A stretch of DNA of 64,000 bases from Amycolatopsis decaplanina DSM 44594 (GCF_000342005.1 NZ_AOHO01000063.1:1-64000); one strand, 5' to 3'; counted from the stretch's first letter, positions 7,879 through 19,998 are shown. Made by a program: numbers and translations. The notes: generated by a model from the letters alone, not told the origin.

Positions 7879-9265
7879 GTCCCGGCATCGCCACCGCCGC
7901 GACCACGGCCGCGGCCGCGAGACAGGCGGCGGAAGCGAGGAACGCGGCGGTGTAGCCGTGCACCAGCGCTTCTCCCGTCGGCCCGCCGGTCTGCCAGGTC
8001 GCGGTCACCGCCGTCACGAGAGCGGTCAACGCGGCGAGGCCGATCGCGCCGCTGGTCTGCCGGACCGTGTTCAGCAGACCGGCGGCCAGGCCGTTCTGCC
8101 GTTCCGGCACCCCGCTGGTGGCGGCCACGGTGATCGGGGTGAACGCCGCGGCGGTCCCGAACCCGAAGACGATTCCGGGCAGCAGCACGGACACGACGTA
8201 AGAGGCGTGCGGACCGGTCAGGGCGGCGACTCCGGCGAGGCCCACCGCGCCGATCGCGCAGCAAAGCGCCGTCGCACGCCGGGGTCCCAGCCGCACCGAC
8301 AACCCGCCCGCCGTCTGCGCGCCGGCGAACATCGCCACGCCCACCGGCAGATACGCCAGTCCGGCACGCAGCGGCGAGTACCCGTGGACGTCCTGCAGGT
8401 ACAGCGAAAGCAGGATCGGGCTGGCGAGGAAACCCAGCCCCAGCAGGAAGATCACCACGTTCCCGCTGCTGACCGAACGCAGCCGGAAGATCCCGAGCGC
8501 GACCAGCGGTTCGTCCGCCCACCGATGCTGGTGCACCAGGAAGACGCCGAGCAGGACGAGCCCGGCGAACAGCGGCAGCAGGACGGATCCGCTTCCCCAG
8601 CCATCGGCCGAGGAACGCATCACCGCGTAGACCACGCCGACGAGTCCCGCCGTCGACAGGATCGCGCCGAGCACGTCCAGCCTGCCGCGAGGGCGGCTTC
8701 GATCCCTCGGCGGCAGCACCGTGGCGGCGAGGACGGCCGCCACCCCGATCGGAACGCTGACGAAGAACACCCATCGCCAGCCCGCCCATTGGGTCAGCAG
8801 TCCGCCGATCACCGGGCCTGCCGCGGCAGCGGCGGCACCCATCGCGCTCCAGGTGCCCAAGGCCCGCGCACGGCGGGCGGGTTCGGTGAACGTCGTGGTC
8901 AGCAGAGACAACGTCACCGGCATCAGCAACGCGCCACCGAACCCTTGCACCGCCCGGGCGACGAGCAACGTTTCCGGCGAGCCCGCCAGCCCGGCGGCGA
9001 GCCGCGCGACGGTGAACAGACTCATCCCGAGCACGAACATCCGCCGCACCCCGAATTCGTCGCACAACCGGCCGCCCAGCAACAGGAAACCGGCGAAAGC
9101 GAGCGTGTACGCGTTCACCACCCAGGTCAGCGCGCCAGGCGAGAGGCCGAGACCGAACCGGATCGCGGGCAGGACGACGGAAACGATCGTCGCGTCGAGG
9201 ATGACCACGAACGACCCCGCGCAGGCCAGCGCGAGCACGGCGCCTTCACCGGGACGACGGGTCAT
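7793..9265 (-). CDS. MFS drug efflux transporter, DHA2 (EmrB/QacA) type
   Basis: 490 aa with about 14 hydrophobic segments, the DHA2 topology. Seen: motif around LDATIVSVVLPAI in TM1, GGRLCDEFGVRRMF (motif A, loop 2–3), VQGFGGALLMPVTLSLL (motif B), and AGPVIGGLLTQWAGWRWVFFV (motif C, drug:H+ antiporters). The Pro/Gly-rich tail is cytoplasmic. The start ATG overlaps the stop of the 55-aa gene (ATGA), so it is the third gene of an amidase – small protein – MFS operon. The substrate is unknown. Its 3' end overlaps the MerR gene tail to tail. Confidence 0.93.
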   Translation of the reverse strand: MTRRPGEGAVLALACAGSFVVILDATIVSVVLPAIRFGLGLSPGALTWVVNAYTLAFAGFLLLGGRLCDEFGVRRMFVLGMSLFTVARLAAGLAGSPETLLVARAVQGFGGALLMPVTLSLLTTTFTEPARRARALGTWSAMGAAAAAAGPVIGGLLTQWAGWRWVFFVSVPIGVAAVLAATVLPPRDRSRPRGRLDVLGAILSTAGLVGVVYAVMRSSADGWGSGSVLLPLFAGLVLLGVFLVHQHRWADEPLVALGIFRLRSVSSGNVVIFLLGLGFLASPILLSLYLQDVHGYSPLRAGLAYLPVGVAMFAGAQTAGGLSVRLGPRRATALCCAIGAVGLAGVAALTGPHASYVVSVLLPGIVFGFGTAAAFTPITVAATSGVPERQNGLAAGLLNTVRQTSGAIGLAALTALVTAVTATWQTGGPTGEALVHGYTAAFLASAACLAAAAVVAAVAMPGLSPPPRARAGRPGHGTTGSPPGGPPGDR

Positions 9266-9429
9266 GCCGGTTCGCCGTTCGGCACCGGCGCGACGCCGCG
9301 ATCCATCGGCACCGCGTACAGGGAATCCACTGTGGACAGCCAGCGCAATCGCGCCAGCGCTCGTTTGTCGGACTCTTCAGCCGGGAGTTCCGCCTTGGCC
9401 AGCAAGAGATCGATCAGTTCCGGAGTCAT
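9262..9429 (-). CDS. 55-aa AtzG/GatC-like small partner of the amidase
   Basis: A short gene read as MTPELIDLLLAKAELPAEES, then a helical Arg/Leu-rich segment, ending PMDRGVAPVPNGEPA. It overlaps the amidase stop by ATGA at its 5' end (9426–9429) and the MFS start by ATGA at its 3' end (9262–9265), so translation is coupled on both sides. Known: AtzG is a ~68-aa protein co-encoded with the amidase AtzE and required to form its complex, as GatC is for GatA. Size, helical character, the AP-V-P ending and position fit such a partner; the function is inferred. Confidence 0.7.
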   Translation of the reverse strand: MTPELIDLLLAKAELPAEESDKRALARLRWLSTVDSLYAVPMDRGVAPVPNGEPA

Positions 9430-10751
9430 CGTGCCCCCTGGAGCGCGTCACCGGCACGCAGGACGGTCGCCTCGTCGAAAAGTCGCCCCGCGAGTTGCAG
9501 GGACAGCGGCAGACCGTCACCGGTTTTCCCGATGGGCACGGCGAGGACCGGATTCCCGACGCCGTTCCAATACGGCGTCTTGATCTTCTCGAAGACTTCC
9601 GCGTTCTGCTGCCCTTCCTCGTCCGCGACGTCGTCGAGCGGTGGAGCGCCGATCGACGCGACCGGACTCGCGATCACGTCGATGTCGTCGAAGAGACGCG
9701 CCAGCTCTTGCCGCACCACCTGCCGCACCCGTTGTGCCTGCACGTAATCGGCGCCGGACACCAGTGCCCCCGCCGCGAAGATCGCCCGCGCCGAAACGCC
9801 GAAGTCCGGCCACCTCGTGCTCAGCCCGGCTCGGTGATGGGCAAGGGCTTCGCAGCTCGCGGTGACCATCACCGCTGTGGTCAGCTCTTTCCGACAAGGC
9901 AGCGAGATCTCGACAAGCGTGGCCCCCAGGCCCTCCGCGAGGGACAGCGCTTCGTCGAAAACGCTCGCCAGCGCGGGATCGGCGTCTTCGGGGAGGTGGT
10001 TCTCACGGACGACGCCGATCCGCAGCCCCGCGAGGTCACCGGTGAACTCCGGTGCCACGAAAGGAACTTCGGCGATCACTTCCAGCAGTGCCGCGCAGTC
10101 ACGCGCGGTACGGGCGAGCGGGCCGATCCGGTCGAGGGTGTGGGCGAGCGGCACGCAACCCACCCTCGAAACCCGTCCGTAGGTCGGCATCAGCCCGGTG
10201 ACACCGCAGAAAGCGGCGGGCATCCGGATACTGCCGGCGGTGTCCGATCCGAGCCCGGCGAAGAACATCCCGGCGGCGATCCCGCTCGCCGTCCCCGAAC
10301 TGGATCCGCCCGCCCAACGTTCGGTGTCCCAAGGATTCCGTGGAATCGGGAACGGCTTGGCGCGGTCCGGAACCCCGCAGCCGAACTCCATCGTCGAGGT
10401 CTTCCCGACGATGACCCCGCCCGCTTCCTTCACCCGCGTCGTCACCGCCGCGTCGATGCCCGGCCCCCAGTCGAGCACGACACTCTGCGCCGTCGTCGGC
10501 CCCTCCGCGACGGCGATGAGATCCTTGACGCCCAACGGGATTCCCTGCAGCGGCCCGCGATCCACCCCGGCCGCGAACTCCCGGTCCGCCCGCCGCGCCG
10601 ACGCCAGCGCGTGATCCGGGAACCGGGTGATGTACACCCCGATTTCGTCGGCGGCGGCCAGCGCGCGTTCCGTCAATTCGACGCTGGTCACCTCTCCGCG
10701 ACGCAACGCCCGCCCGGCTTCGAGCACCGAGCCCTCGTGTTCTCTCCGCAC
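9426..10751 (-). CDS. Amidase signature family hydrolase
   Basis: 441 aa. The Ser-cisSer-Lys amidase fold hydrolyses amide or carbamoyl bonds. Seen: catalytic Lys in LGVKDLI, the Gly/Ser signature WAGGSSSGTASGIAAGM with the cis-Ser, and GSDTAGSIRMPAAFCGVTG with the nucleophilic Ser. The GTG at 10751 is preferred because GGAGGGG lies 5–6 nt upstream; longer reading from 10826 lacks a site. It begins a three-gene unit with a 55-aa AtzG-like protein and an MFS pump. Closest in style to AtzE/allophanate-hydrolase or generic amidases; the substrate is unknown. Uptake or export of an amide compound by the pump is a guess. Confidence 0.92.
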   Translation of the reverse strand: MRREHEGSVLEAGRALRRGEVTSVELTERALAAADEIGVYITRFPDHALASARRADREFAAGVDRGPLQGIPLGVKDLIAVAEGPTTAQSVVLDWGPGIDAAVTTRVKEAGGVIVGKTSTMEFGCGVPDRAKPFPIPRNPWDTERWAGGSSSGTASGIAAGMFFAGLGSDTAGSIRMPAAFCGVTGLMPTYGRVSRVGCVPLAHTLDRIGPLARTARDCAALLEVIAEVPFVAPEFTGDLAGLRIGVVRENHLPEDADPALASVFDEALSLAEGLGATLVEISLPCRKELTTAVMVTASCEALAHHRAGLSTRWPDFGVSARAIFAAGALVSGADYVQAQRVRQVVRQELARLFDDIDVIASPVASIGAPPLDDVADEEGQQNAEVFEKIKTPYWNGVGNPVLAVPIGKTGDGLPLSLQLAGRLFDEATVLRAGDALQGAR

Positions 10752-10835
10752 CACGACCCCTCCGGTCCGGCGGCGCCGATCTGACGCCGCCCGGACCAGG
10801 GTGCAAACTGAAGCGCGGTTGAGCACAAGGCCGTA

Positions 10836-11348
10836 CTACCAGGAAGGGTTGTACCGCAGACCCTGCTCGTAGTACTGGTCGTCGGATTCCTCCGGCGCGG
10901 GCTGCTCGTCCTGGTCAGGCCCGGCCGGTTCCCCAGAACGGTCTTTGAGCACCACGTTCTCCGCGCCGGCGGGCGTCCGGGGCGACACGGACGGCGTCGG
11001 GGAAACCGTTTCGCCCGTGTCCTGGTACGAAGGCGTGAACCCGAGCCGCCACCGGAGCCGGTCCGTGATGTACCCGGCGTTGCCGATCGGCGCCATCAGC
11101 TCCGCACTGCGTTTCGCGGATCCTTGCTGTGCTTCCTGATAGGTCCGCATGACGGTGTCCGCGATCTCGGCGGGCGACATCCGCGACACTGCTTCACTCA
11201 CTCTGAGCCGCGTCATCACGCCGTCGGTGTTGACCGAAACGGAAACGGCACCGTCCGGCGAGGACGCGTCCACCGACAGGGTGGCCAGCGCCTCGAGCAT
11301 CGCTTGCCGGTCGTTACCCGGTTTCTTGGGTGCCGGTTTGTCAGCCAC
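10836..11348 (-). CDS. YbaB/EbfC-like protein of a type VII-associated cassette
   Basis: 170 aa. The N-terminal ~100 residues look like a YbaB/EbfC fold (VSVSVNTDGVMTRLRVSEAV, MSPAEIADTVMRTYQEAQQ), a small dimeric DNA-binding or secretion-associated fold. The C-terminal part is acidic and disordered, ending YYEQGLRYNPSW. GTG start, 9 nt after the preceding gene. Known: YbaB-like proteins commonly accompany EspC-like and WXG100-like proteins in actinobacterial type VII accessory clusters. Here it is the third gene after an EspC-like protein and a large helical protein, so a chaperone-like role is inferred. Confidence 0.78.
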   Translation of the reverse strand: MADKPAPKKPGNDRQAMLEALATLSVDASSPDGAVSVSVNTDGVMTRLRVSEAVSRMSPAEIADTVMRTYQEAQQGSAKRSAELMAPIGNAGYITDRLRWRLGFTPSYQDTGETVSPTPSVSPRTPAGAENVVLKDRSGEPAGPDQDEQPAPEESDDQYYEQGLRYNPSW

Positions 11349-11357
11349 GATCCTCCG

Positions 11358-12398
11358 TCAGTCGACCGGTAGTGGCGACAGTTCCATCGGCGGTTCCTGG
11401 AACTTGCCGTCGTTCGAGATGTCGACGTTCTTGTCCCGTACCCGCTTTTCCGTTCCCTTGTCGGTGTTTTCGGTTTCGAAGTTGCCGGGGTCGAAGGTCT
11501 CGCCAGGGCTGACGTCCGGCGGTTCGGGGATGATCGGCAGGTTGTTGATCTCGACGTTGATCTTCGAGATCAGCGACTCCGTCGCGCGGAACATGCCTTC
11601 ACGGATGTTGACCACGCCGTCGTGGAAGCTGTTGTAGATGGTTTCGGGGCTGTCCCCGACGATCGAAGCGTTCTCGGAGACCAGGGTGGAGAGCCCGGCA
11701 CCGGCCGCGGCACCGGCGACCTGGACCCCGTTCGCGGTGGTGAAGAAGGTCGCCGCGGTGAGGGCGGCGCCGGCCGGCGGAACGGCCGCCACGAGCAAGG
11801 CCGCGACAGCGCCGGCGAAACCCGCCGCCAACGCCTTCGTCAAGGCGGATTCGTCTTGGCGTTCCTGGTCGTCCTGGTACTTTTCCGCGGCGGTCAGGAA
11901 GGACGCGGCGAGATTGCTCAGGTCCGCCCGTGCGGTCGCGATGGCGTCCCGCGCGGCCACGATGTCGGCTTCCAGCACGGTGAGTTTGGTGCCCACGCGG
12001 GAGTAGGTGTTCACCAGACCCTGGATGTAGCTCTTGGCGCTCTCGGCGCCTTCACCGCGCCACTTGAGAAGCAGGACCAGGGACCGGTCGAGCGGCGCTT
12101 TCGTGTCCTGGAAAGCGTTCCAGAGACGTTCGTAGGCCTCGATCATGGTCTGCAGGCTGTTCTCGCCGACGAGCTCCGCCTCGGAGAACTCGAGGAAGAA
12201 GTCGCGGACCTGTTCCTTTCGGCCGCCGCTCAAGTCCACGTCGCTGCCGAGGAGCCAGTCGTGGAAAAGGAGGTCCACCGCCGTGAAGGCCTTTTCGGCG
12301 CCCGCGGTGAGATCGTGGGAGATCCCCTCGAGGAGTTCGCTGTTGTCGCCGACTCCGGCGGTGGTCTCCGCGTCCAGTGCGTTGAAGTACCCGTCCAC
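11358..12398 (-). CDS. Helical type VII-type protein with hydrophobic centre
   Basis: 346 aa. The N-terminal ~190 residues are mostly amphipathic helix (GDNSELLEGISHDLTAGAEK; later YIQGLVNTYSRVGTKL and YQDDQERQDES). Residues ~195–245 are an Ala/Gly-rich hydrophobic stretch (ALAAGFAGAVAALLVAAVPP), and the last 60 residues are acidic and Pro-rich. There is no signal peptide. GTG start 4 nt after the EspC-like gene. The pattern resembles WXG/LXG-like or PPE-like type VII substrates with a membrane-active centre, but I cannot match it to a named family. Secretion and function are inference from its neighbours. Confidence 0.7.
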   Translation of the reverse strand: MDGYFNALDAETTAGVGDNSELLEGISHDLTAGAEKAFTAVDLLFHDWLLGSDVDLSGGRKEQVRDFFLEFSEAELVGENSLQTMIEAYERLWNAFQDTKAPLDRSLVLLLKWRGEGAESAKSYIQGLVNTYSRVGTKLTVLEADIVAARDAIATARADLSNLAASFLTAAEKYQDDQERQDESALTKALAAGFAGAVAALLVAAVPPAGAALTAATFFTTANGVQVAGAAAGAGLSTLVSENASIVGDSPETIYNSFHDGVVNIREGMFRATESLISKINVEINNLPIIPEPPDVSPGETFDPGNFETENTDKGTEKRVRDKNVDISNDGKFQEPPMELSPLPVD

Positions 12399-12402
12399 GC
12401 CG

Positions 12403-12774
12403 CTACCCCTGTTCCCCGTACGCCGCGCGGTTCACTCGCTGCTTGTTGTCCTCTTCGACGGATTCGTACAGTTCGGCGACCCGCGCCAATGCCTGCGAGG
12501 TGTCCTGCGTGCTGCGGAGCAGCTGCGCGAGCATCTTCTCGACGGCCTGGCGGTGTTCCTCGTAAGCCGCCGAAACCCCGCGCATGCCCAGGGACTTCCC
12601 GAACGCGGTGTTCGGCGCGAAAAGACCGGGGAGAAGGCCTCCCGTGACCGGGTCGGGAGCGGGTACGTCCTGCCCTCGCACACCGGTATGGGCGGTACTG
12701 ACTATGTCCGCGGCCTTCCGCAGTTCCTTGCTCGACAACCTGAGATCGTCGAGGTCGGTTTCGAAACTGACCAT
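12403..12774 (-). CDS. EspC-like (ESX-1 secretion-associated, DUF2580-type) protein
   Basis: 123 aa, helical, no signal peptide. Begins MVSFETDLDDLRLSSKELRK and has a C-terminal helix with YEEHRQAVEKMLAQLLRSTQ and a final YESVEEDNKQR. This is the WXG100-like pattern of EspC/type VII target proteins, usually exported as dimers. The start at 12774 is set by GAGGTGAAC directly upstream; an ATG at 12804 is possible. It is the first gene of a three-gene unit. No ESX ATPase or EccD-type gene lies in the window, so export would depend on a system elsewhere. Confidence 0.78.
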   Translation of the reverse strand: MVSFETDLDDLRLSSKELRKAADIVSTAHTGVRGQDVPAPDPVTGGLLPGLFAPNTAFGKSLGMRGVSAAYEEHRQAVEKMLAQLLRSTQDTSQALARVAELYESVEEDNKQRVNRAAYGEQG

Positions 12775-12919
12775 GTTCACCTCGCTGTCCGGATTCCACC
12801 CCATGTAAGCAGCGTTGACTTGGCTGAGCGCACGACTTTGTCATCCACGTACGGTGACGAACGTCACCACAGCCCCGACCTCTCGACGCGGAGCCTGACC
12901 GCTCAACGCGACCAAACGT

Positions 12920-12968
12920 GGGGGTCCGGGGGCGGAGCCCGCCGGGCGGGGTTCGGGGGTTGCACCCC
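12920..12968. repeat. GC-rich dispersed repeat, copy 1
   Basis: About 50 bp with the pattern GGGGGTCC...GCGGAGCC...GGGGGTT...ACCCCC, closely matching 13529–13581. It ends in a short GGGG/CCCC hairpin. Such elements are common between genes in Amycolatopsis-like genomes and may act as terminators. Confidence 0.65.
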
Positions 12969-12987
12969 CGATGTGATCGCGGAACGC

Positions 12988-13020
12988 AAAAGGCCCGTGC
13001 CCTCCGCGGGCACGGGCCTT
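12988..13020 (-). terminator. Terminator after tRNA-Ala
   Basis: A perfect 13-bp stem (AAGGCCCGTGCCC with complement, 12990–13002 and 13008–13020) and a 5-nt loop. On the minus strand it begins 8 nt after the tRNA-Ala 3' end and is followed by TTT. Confidence 0.85.
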
Positions 13021-13027
13021 CTATGCG

Positions 13028-13100
13028 TGGAGCTGAGGGGAATCGAACCCCTGACCCCTGCCTTGCAAAGGCAGTGCTCTACCAATTGAGCTACAGCCCC
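13028..13100 (-). tRNA. tRNA-Ala (anticodon TGC)
   Basis: 73 nt. The cloverleaf is complete: acceptor GGGGCTG pairs with CAGCTCC, the D arm has GCTC...GAGC, the anticodon stem-loop is CTGCC-TTTGCAA-GGCAG with anticodon TGC, and the T arm is AGGGG-TTCGATT-CCCCT. CCA is not encoded. A strong terminator follows. Confidence 0.97.
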
Positions 13101-13136
13101 GGATCGCAGGCGATCATGATAACCGCCCGCGCCGAA

Positions 13137-13325
13137 TCAGTTGTTGCGGGACGCGTCCGCGGCCTTGGCCGGGGCGCTTCCGTTCGCGGAAACGGATCCC
13201 AGCGGACGCTCGGTGGGAGCGGTGGCCTCACGCCAGAGGTCGGCCTCGGCCTTGGCGGCCTTGTTGCGCTTGATCACGAACAGCACGCCGCCCGCGATGA
13301 CCGCGAGTGCCAACAGCTTCTTCAT
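13137..13325 (-). CDS. DLW-39 family small membrane protein
   Basis: 62 aa. Residues 3–18 are one hydrophobic segment (LLALAVIAGGVLFVIK), followed by a basic stretch and the family's Asp-Leu-Trp at residues 29–31 in KAEADLWREA. The rest is Ala/Ser-rich and probably disordered. This is the actinobacterial DLW-39 family, named for that motif and regularly found next to the gyrA–tRNA region, as here between tRNA-Ile and tRNA-Ala. AAAGAGGGGG upstream of the ATG is a good ribosome-binding site. The function is not known. Confidence 0.88.
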   Translation of the reverse strand: MKKLLALAVIAGGVLFVIKRNKAAKAEADLWREATAPTERPLGSVSANGSAPAKAADASRNN

Positions 13326-13386
13326 CAGAAGCCCCCTCTTTCCGCCGAGTTGCTCCGCTTACCCACCGATGCTACTGCACGCCCGA

Positions 13387-13402
13387 GGTTCCACGTGGAA
13401 CA
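13387..13402. promoter_or_regulatory. parS-like site, degenerate
   Basis: GGTTCCACGTGGAACA matches the parS consensus TGTTTCACGTGAAACA at 13 of 16 positions and is itself palindromic over 14 bp. It lies upstream of DLW-39. ParB binding here is possible but weaker than at 29245 and 29341. Confidence 0.4.
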
Positions 13403-13407
13403 CCCAT

Positions 13408-13449
13408 GACGAACCCCTGCCGGGAAGAGAAGTCCGGCAGGGGTTCGTC
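13408..13449. other. Perfect 16-bp stem hairpin
   Basis: Arms 13408–13423 and 13434–13449 (GACGAACCCCTGCCGG and complement) enclose a 10-nt loop. It stands between tRNA-Ile and DLW-39 without a T-run. Terminator or structural element; the role is unclear. Confidence 0.6.
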
Positions 13450-13528
13450 CTTGGAACGCCTGCAAGCCCGACACTCTTCCCACGGCTCTTCCCCACGGCA
13501 ATGGGCCCGCCAGGGCCCGAGCCGAGCC

Positions 13529-13583
13529 GGGGGTCCAGGGGAGCGGAGCCTACCTGGCGGGGGCTTGGGGGTCCGACCCCCAA
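13529..13583. repeat. GC-rich dispersed repeat, copy 2
   Basis: Matches 12920–12968 with a few small changes and ends in TTGGGGGTCCGACCCCCAA, a 7–8 bp hairpin next to AAAACGAAAAA. Together with copy 1 it brackets tRNA-Ala and DLW-39. Confidence 0.65.
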
Positions 13584-13633
13584 AACGAAAAACACCCGAT
13601 CCGGGTTCGCGCTTTCCGCGAACACAGACCGGG
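13584..13633 (-). terminator. Terminator after tRNA-Ile
   Basis: On the minus strand, GTTCGCG-GAAAG-CGCGAAC (13605–13623) extended by CCGG pairing is followed by GTGTTTTTCGTTTT. It starts about 10 nt after the tRNA 3' end. Confidence 0.65.
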
Positions 13634-13641
13634 CAATTGGG

Positions 13642-13715
13642 TGGGCCCACCAGGACTTGAACCTGGGACCTCTTCGTTATCAGCGAAGCGCTCTAACCGC
13701 CTGAGCTATGGGCCC
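13642..13715 (-). tRNA. tRNA-Ile (anticodon GAT)
   Basis: 74 nt. Acceptor GGGCCCA pairs with TGGGCCC, the D arm is GCTC...GAGC, the anticodon stem-loop is CTTCG-CTGATAA-CGAAG with anticodon GAT, and the T arm is CCAGG-TTCAAGT-CCTGG. CCA is not encoded. It follows DUF3566/gyrA on the same strand. Confidence 0.97.
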
Positions 13716-13762
13716 GAACGAGGAGAAGATTACAGGACGTCTTTCGACGCCCTGCAACCGGG

Positions 13763-14449
13763 TCACTCTCGTTCGGAAAGGGTCACTTCCAGGCCTCCGG
13801 CGAGGTCGGCGGAGACGTTGTAGATGAAGGCGCTGACGGTGGCGAGGGCCGAGATCAGCACGATGTTGATGGCGCCGAGGATGGCCGCGATCCCGAAGAC
13901 GCGGCCGGCGCTGATCAACGGGTCGGCCGGCGCGTCGGCACCTTCGCCGCCGACGAGCGACGAGTAGGTCCCGTTGAGTTTGTCCCAGACGCCCATGCCG
14001 TCGAGGACCGTGTACAGGACGCCGACGGCGACGAGCCACACGAAGAACAGCGCGACGCCGAGGACGAGGGACAGTTTCAGCACCGACCAGGGGTCGAAGC
14101 GTTTGATCTGCAGGCTGGCGCGACGCGGTCCACGGCCGGGGCGGCGGAGCGCGGTGGGGGCGGCACGGGTGCGGGAGGCCGACGGGATGGCGGAGGGGGC
14201 GGGGTCGCCCTCTCCGCTGTCGCCGAAGAGCCTCTTCGCGGCGGTGCCGCTGACCCCGTGGTAGTCGGTCACGGTTGTCGCGTCCCGCTTCGGGTCCGAG
14301 TGGGCCACGTCTTCGGTGGCGACCGAAGACACCGAGACCGTCTGCTCGCTGGAGCCTTCGGGGTCCCCGGCGCCGCTGTCGCGCTGCCAGGGCGGGCTCG
14401 ACGAGCCCGCCTTCGCACCGCCTGCTTCGGGCTTCTCGGATGGTGTCAC
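13763..14449 (-). CDS. DUF3566 membrane protein (Rv0007-type)
   Basis: 228 aa. The N-terminal ~110 residues are disordered and rich in Ser, Pro and charged residues. The DUF3566 domain follows: RRASLQIKRFDPWSVLKLS leading into a membrane helix (LVLGVALFFVWLVAVGVLY), then a loop with GMGVWDKLNGTYSSLV and a second membrane helix (AAILGAINIVLISALATVSAF) ending NVSADLAGGLEVTLSERE. This family is conserved directly after gyrA in actinobacteria (Rv0007), where its role is unclear, probably at the envelope or division site. It begins 36 bp after gyrA, suggesting co-transcription. Confidence 0.92.
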   Translation of the reverse strand: MTPSEKPEAGGAKAGSSSPPWQRDSGAGDPEGSSEQTVSVSSVATEDVAHSDPKRDATTVTDYHGVSGTAAKRLFGDSGEGDPAPSAIPSASRTRAAPTALRRPGRGPRRASLQIKRFDPWSVLKLSLVLGVALFFVWLVAVGVLYTVLDGMGVWDKLNGTYSSLVGGEGADAPADPLISAGRVFGIAAILGAINIVLISALATVSAFIYNVSADLAGGLEVTLSERE

Positions 14450-14485
14450 GAGGTGTCAGTCCTTACCCAGTACGTGGGGCGTCGT

Positions 14486-17008
<2,523 letters not shown>

Positions 17009-17059
17009 GAGGTCCTTCTCGTGGGAGCAGTCCTAAAGGGACAAAAGAGCGGGACGTCG

Positions 17060-19027
<1,968 letters not shown>

Positions 19028-19232
19028 AGGCGTTGATTCTCCTCGTCTCGCCCGAGCGGACGCTCGCTCATCATCAGTGTACTTGGCCGCGTTCGCAGAC
19101 ATGCGGCAAGGACACCCCTGATTTGCTCACAGGCGAGCTAATTCGCTCAAAGAAGACTCTTGACTCATCCGAAGCACTCTGGGCGCCTTCTCGGCGCACT
19201 GGTGGCACAGTTGCCGCGAAGCGCAACTCGGG

Positions 19233-19994
19233 TCAGCCGTACGTGTCACGCGGGCCGCGTCCCGGGACGTGCCGCGGCCCTTTCCGCCAGCTCGGCGCCG
19301 TCGGCCCCTGGATCCGCATCTTCTTCACCACGCCGTGCCCGACGCCCGTCGCGATCTTCGCCAGCAGCTGCCCCTGAAGCAGGCGAAGCTGCGTCGCCCA
19401 CGCCGTCGAGCTCGCGCGAACGGTCAGCTCGCCATCCTTCAAGGCCACCGGCTGGGCGTGTTCGGCGACCTCGTCGCCCACGAGTCGTGCCCAATGGCCG
19501 AAGACCTGACCGTTGGCCAGCCGCGTGTTCCAGCCGCGGTCGACCGCGATCCGGGAGGCGAGCCTGCCGAGCGGTTGCGGGTCGCGGGCGTCGGCACCCG
19601 GCCCTGACCAGCGACGACGTCGCGGGCTTTGACCGGCCGAAGCGGCTCCCCCGCCGGTGACACGGCCACGGCGCACGCCCGGTTCGACTCCACGGGCCTT
19701 CGCTTTGGCCTTCGCGGCGTCCAAAGCGGCTCGAGCGAGGTCGCGGCCGGTAGCCGGTCCCTTGCTTTCGATATCGGTTGCGCCGTTCGATATCAGGGGT
19801 CGCTCACTCTGCGTGTCGAACAAGGCTCCCTCACTCGGGTCACCGCCCGCGCGGGGGGTGTCAAGCCGCTTTTCAGGCCCCTTGGTCACGCGGGGCGATA
19901 ACGCGTTCACGGTGTTATCCACACTGTCCACAGGTTTGTCCCCAGATCGGTGGGCAACTGCTGTGGCGCCGATCACCCGGGGTGTCCGCTTCAC
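19233..19994 (-). CDS. dciA: DciA (DUF721) replicative helicase loader-type protein
   Basis: 253 aa. DciA loads or recruits the replicative helicase in bacteria that lack DnaC/DnaI. The C-terminal DUF721 domain is very close to M. tuberculosis Rv0004: WSGPGADARDPQPLGRLASR, FGHWARLVGDEVAEHAQPV, STAWATQLRLLQGQLLAKIA and the ending APSWRKGPRH.PGRGPRDTYG. The N-terminal ~100 residues are disordered and longer than in Rv0004. The GTG at 19994 (4 nt after recF) is chosen because GAGG lies 8 nt upstream; an ATG at 20021 inside recF is the alternative. Its 5' coding part carries three DnaA-box-like sequences at 19915–19944. Confidence 0.9.
   Translation of the reverse strand: MKRTPRVIGATAVAHRSGDKPVDSVDNTVNALSPRVTKGPEKRLDTPRAGGDPSEGALFDTQSERPLISNGATDIESKGPATGRDLARAALDAAKAKAKARGVEPGVRRGRVTGGGAASAGQSPRRRRWSGPGADARDPQPLGRLASRIAVDRGWNTRLANGQVFGHWARLVGDEVAEHAQPVALKDGELTVRASSTAWATQLRLLQGQLLAKIATGVGHGVVKKMRIQGPTAPSWRKGPRHVPGRGPRDTYG
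19915..19944 (+). promoter_or_regulatory. DnaA-box cluster inside dciA
   Basis: TTATCCACA at 19915–19923 (perfect consensus), CTGTCCACA at 19924–19932 and TTGTCCCCA at 19936–19944 lie in one orientation within 30 bp of dciA coding sequence, about 4 kb from oriC. Confidence 0.6.
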
Positions 19995-19998
19995 GGGA

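Noticed and set aside
7709..9583. Long plus-strand open frame across the MFS gene
   Set aside because: Antisense shadow of the efflux pump; composition is non-protein-like.
13389..13400. TTCCACGTGGAA as an E-box-like regulator site
   Set aside because: Explained better as part of a degenerate parS; no regulator of that type is indicated.
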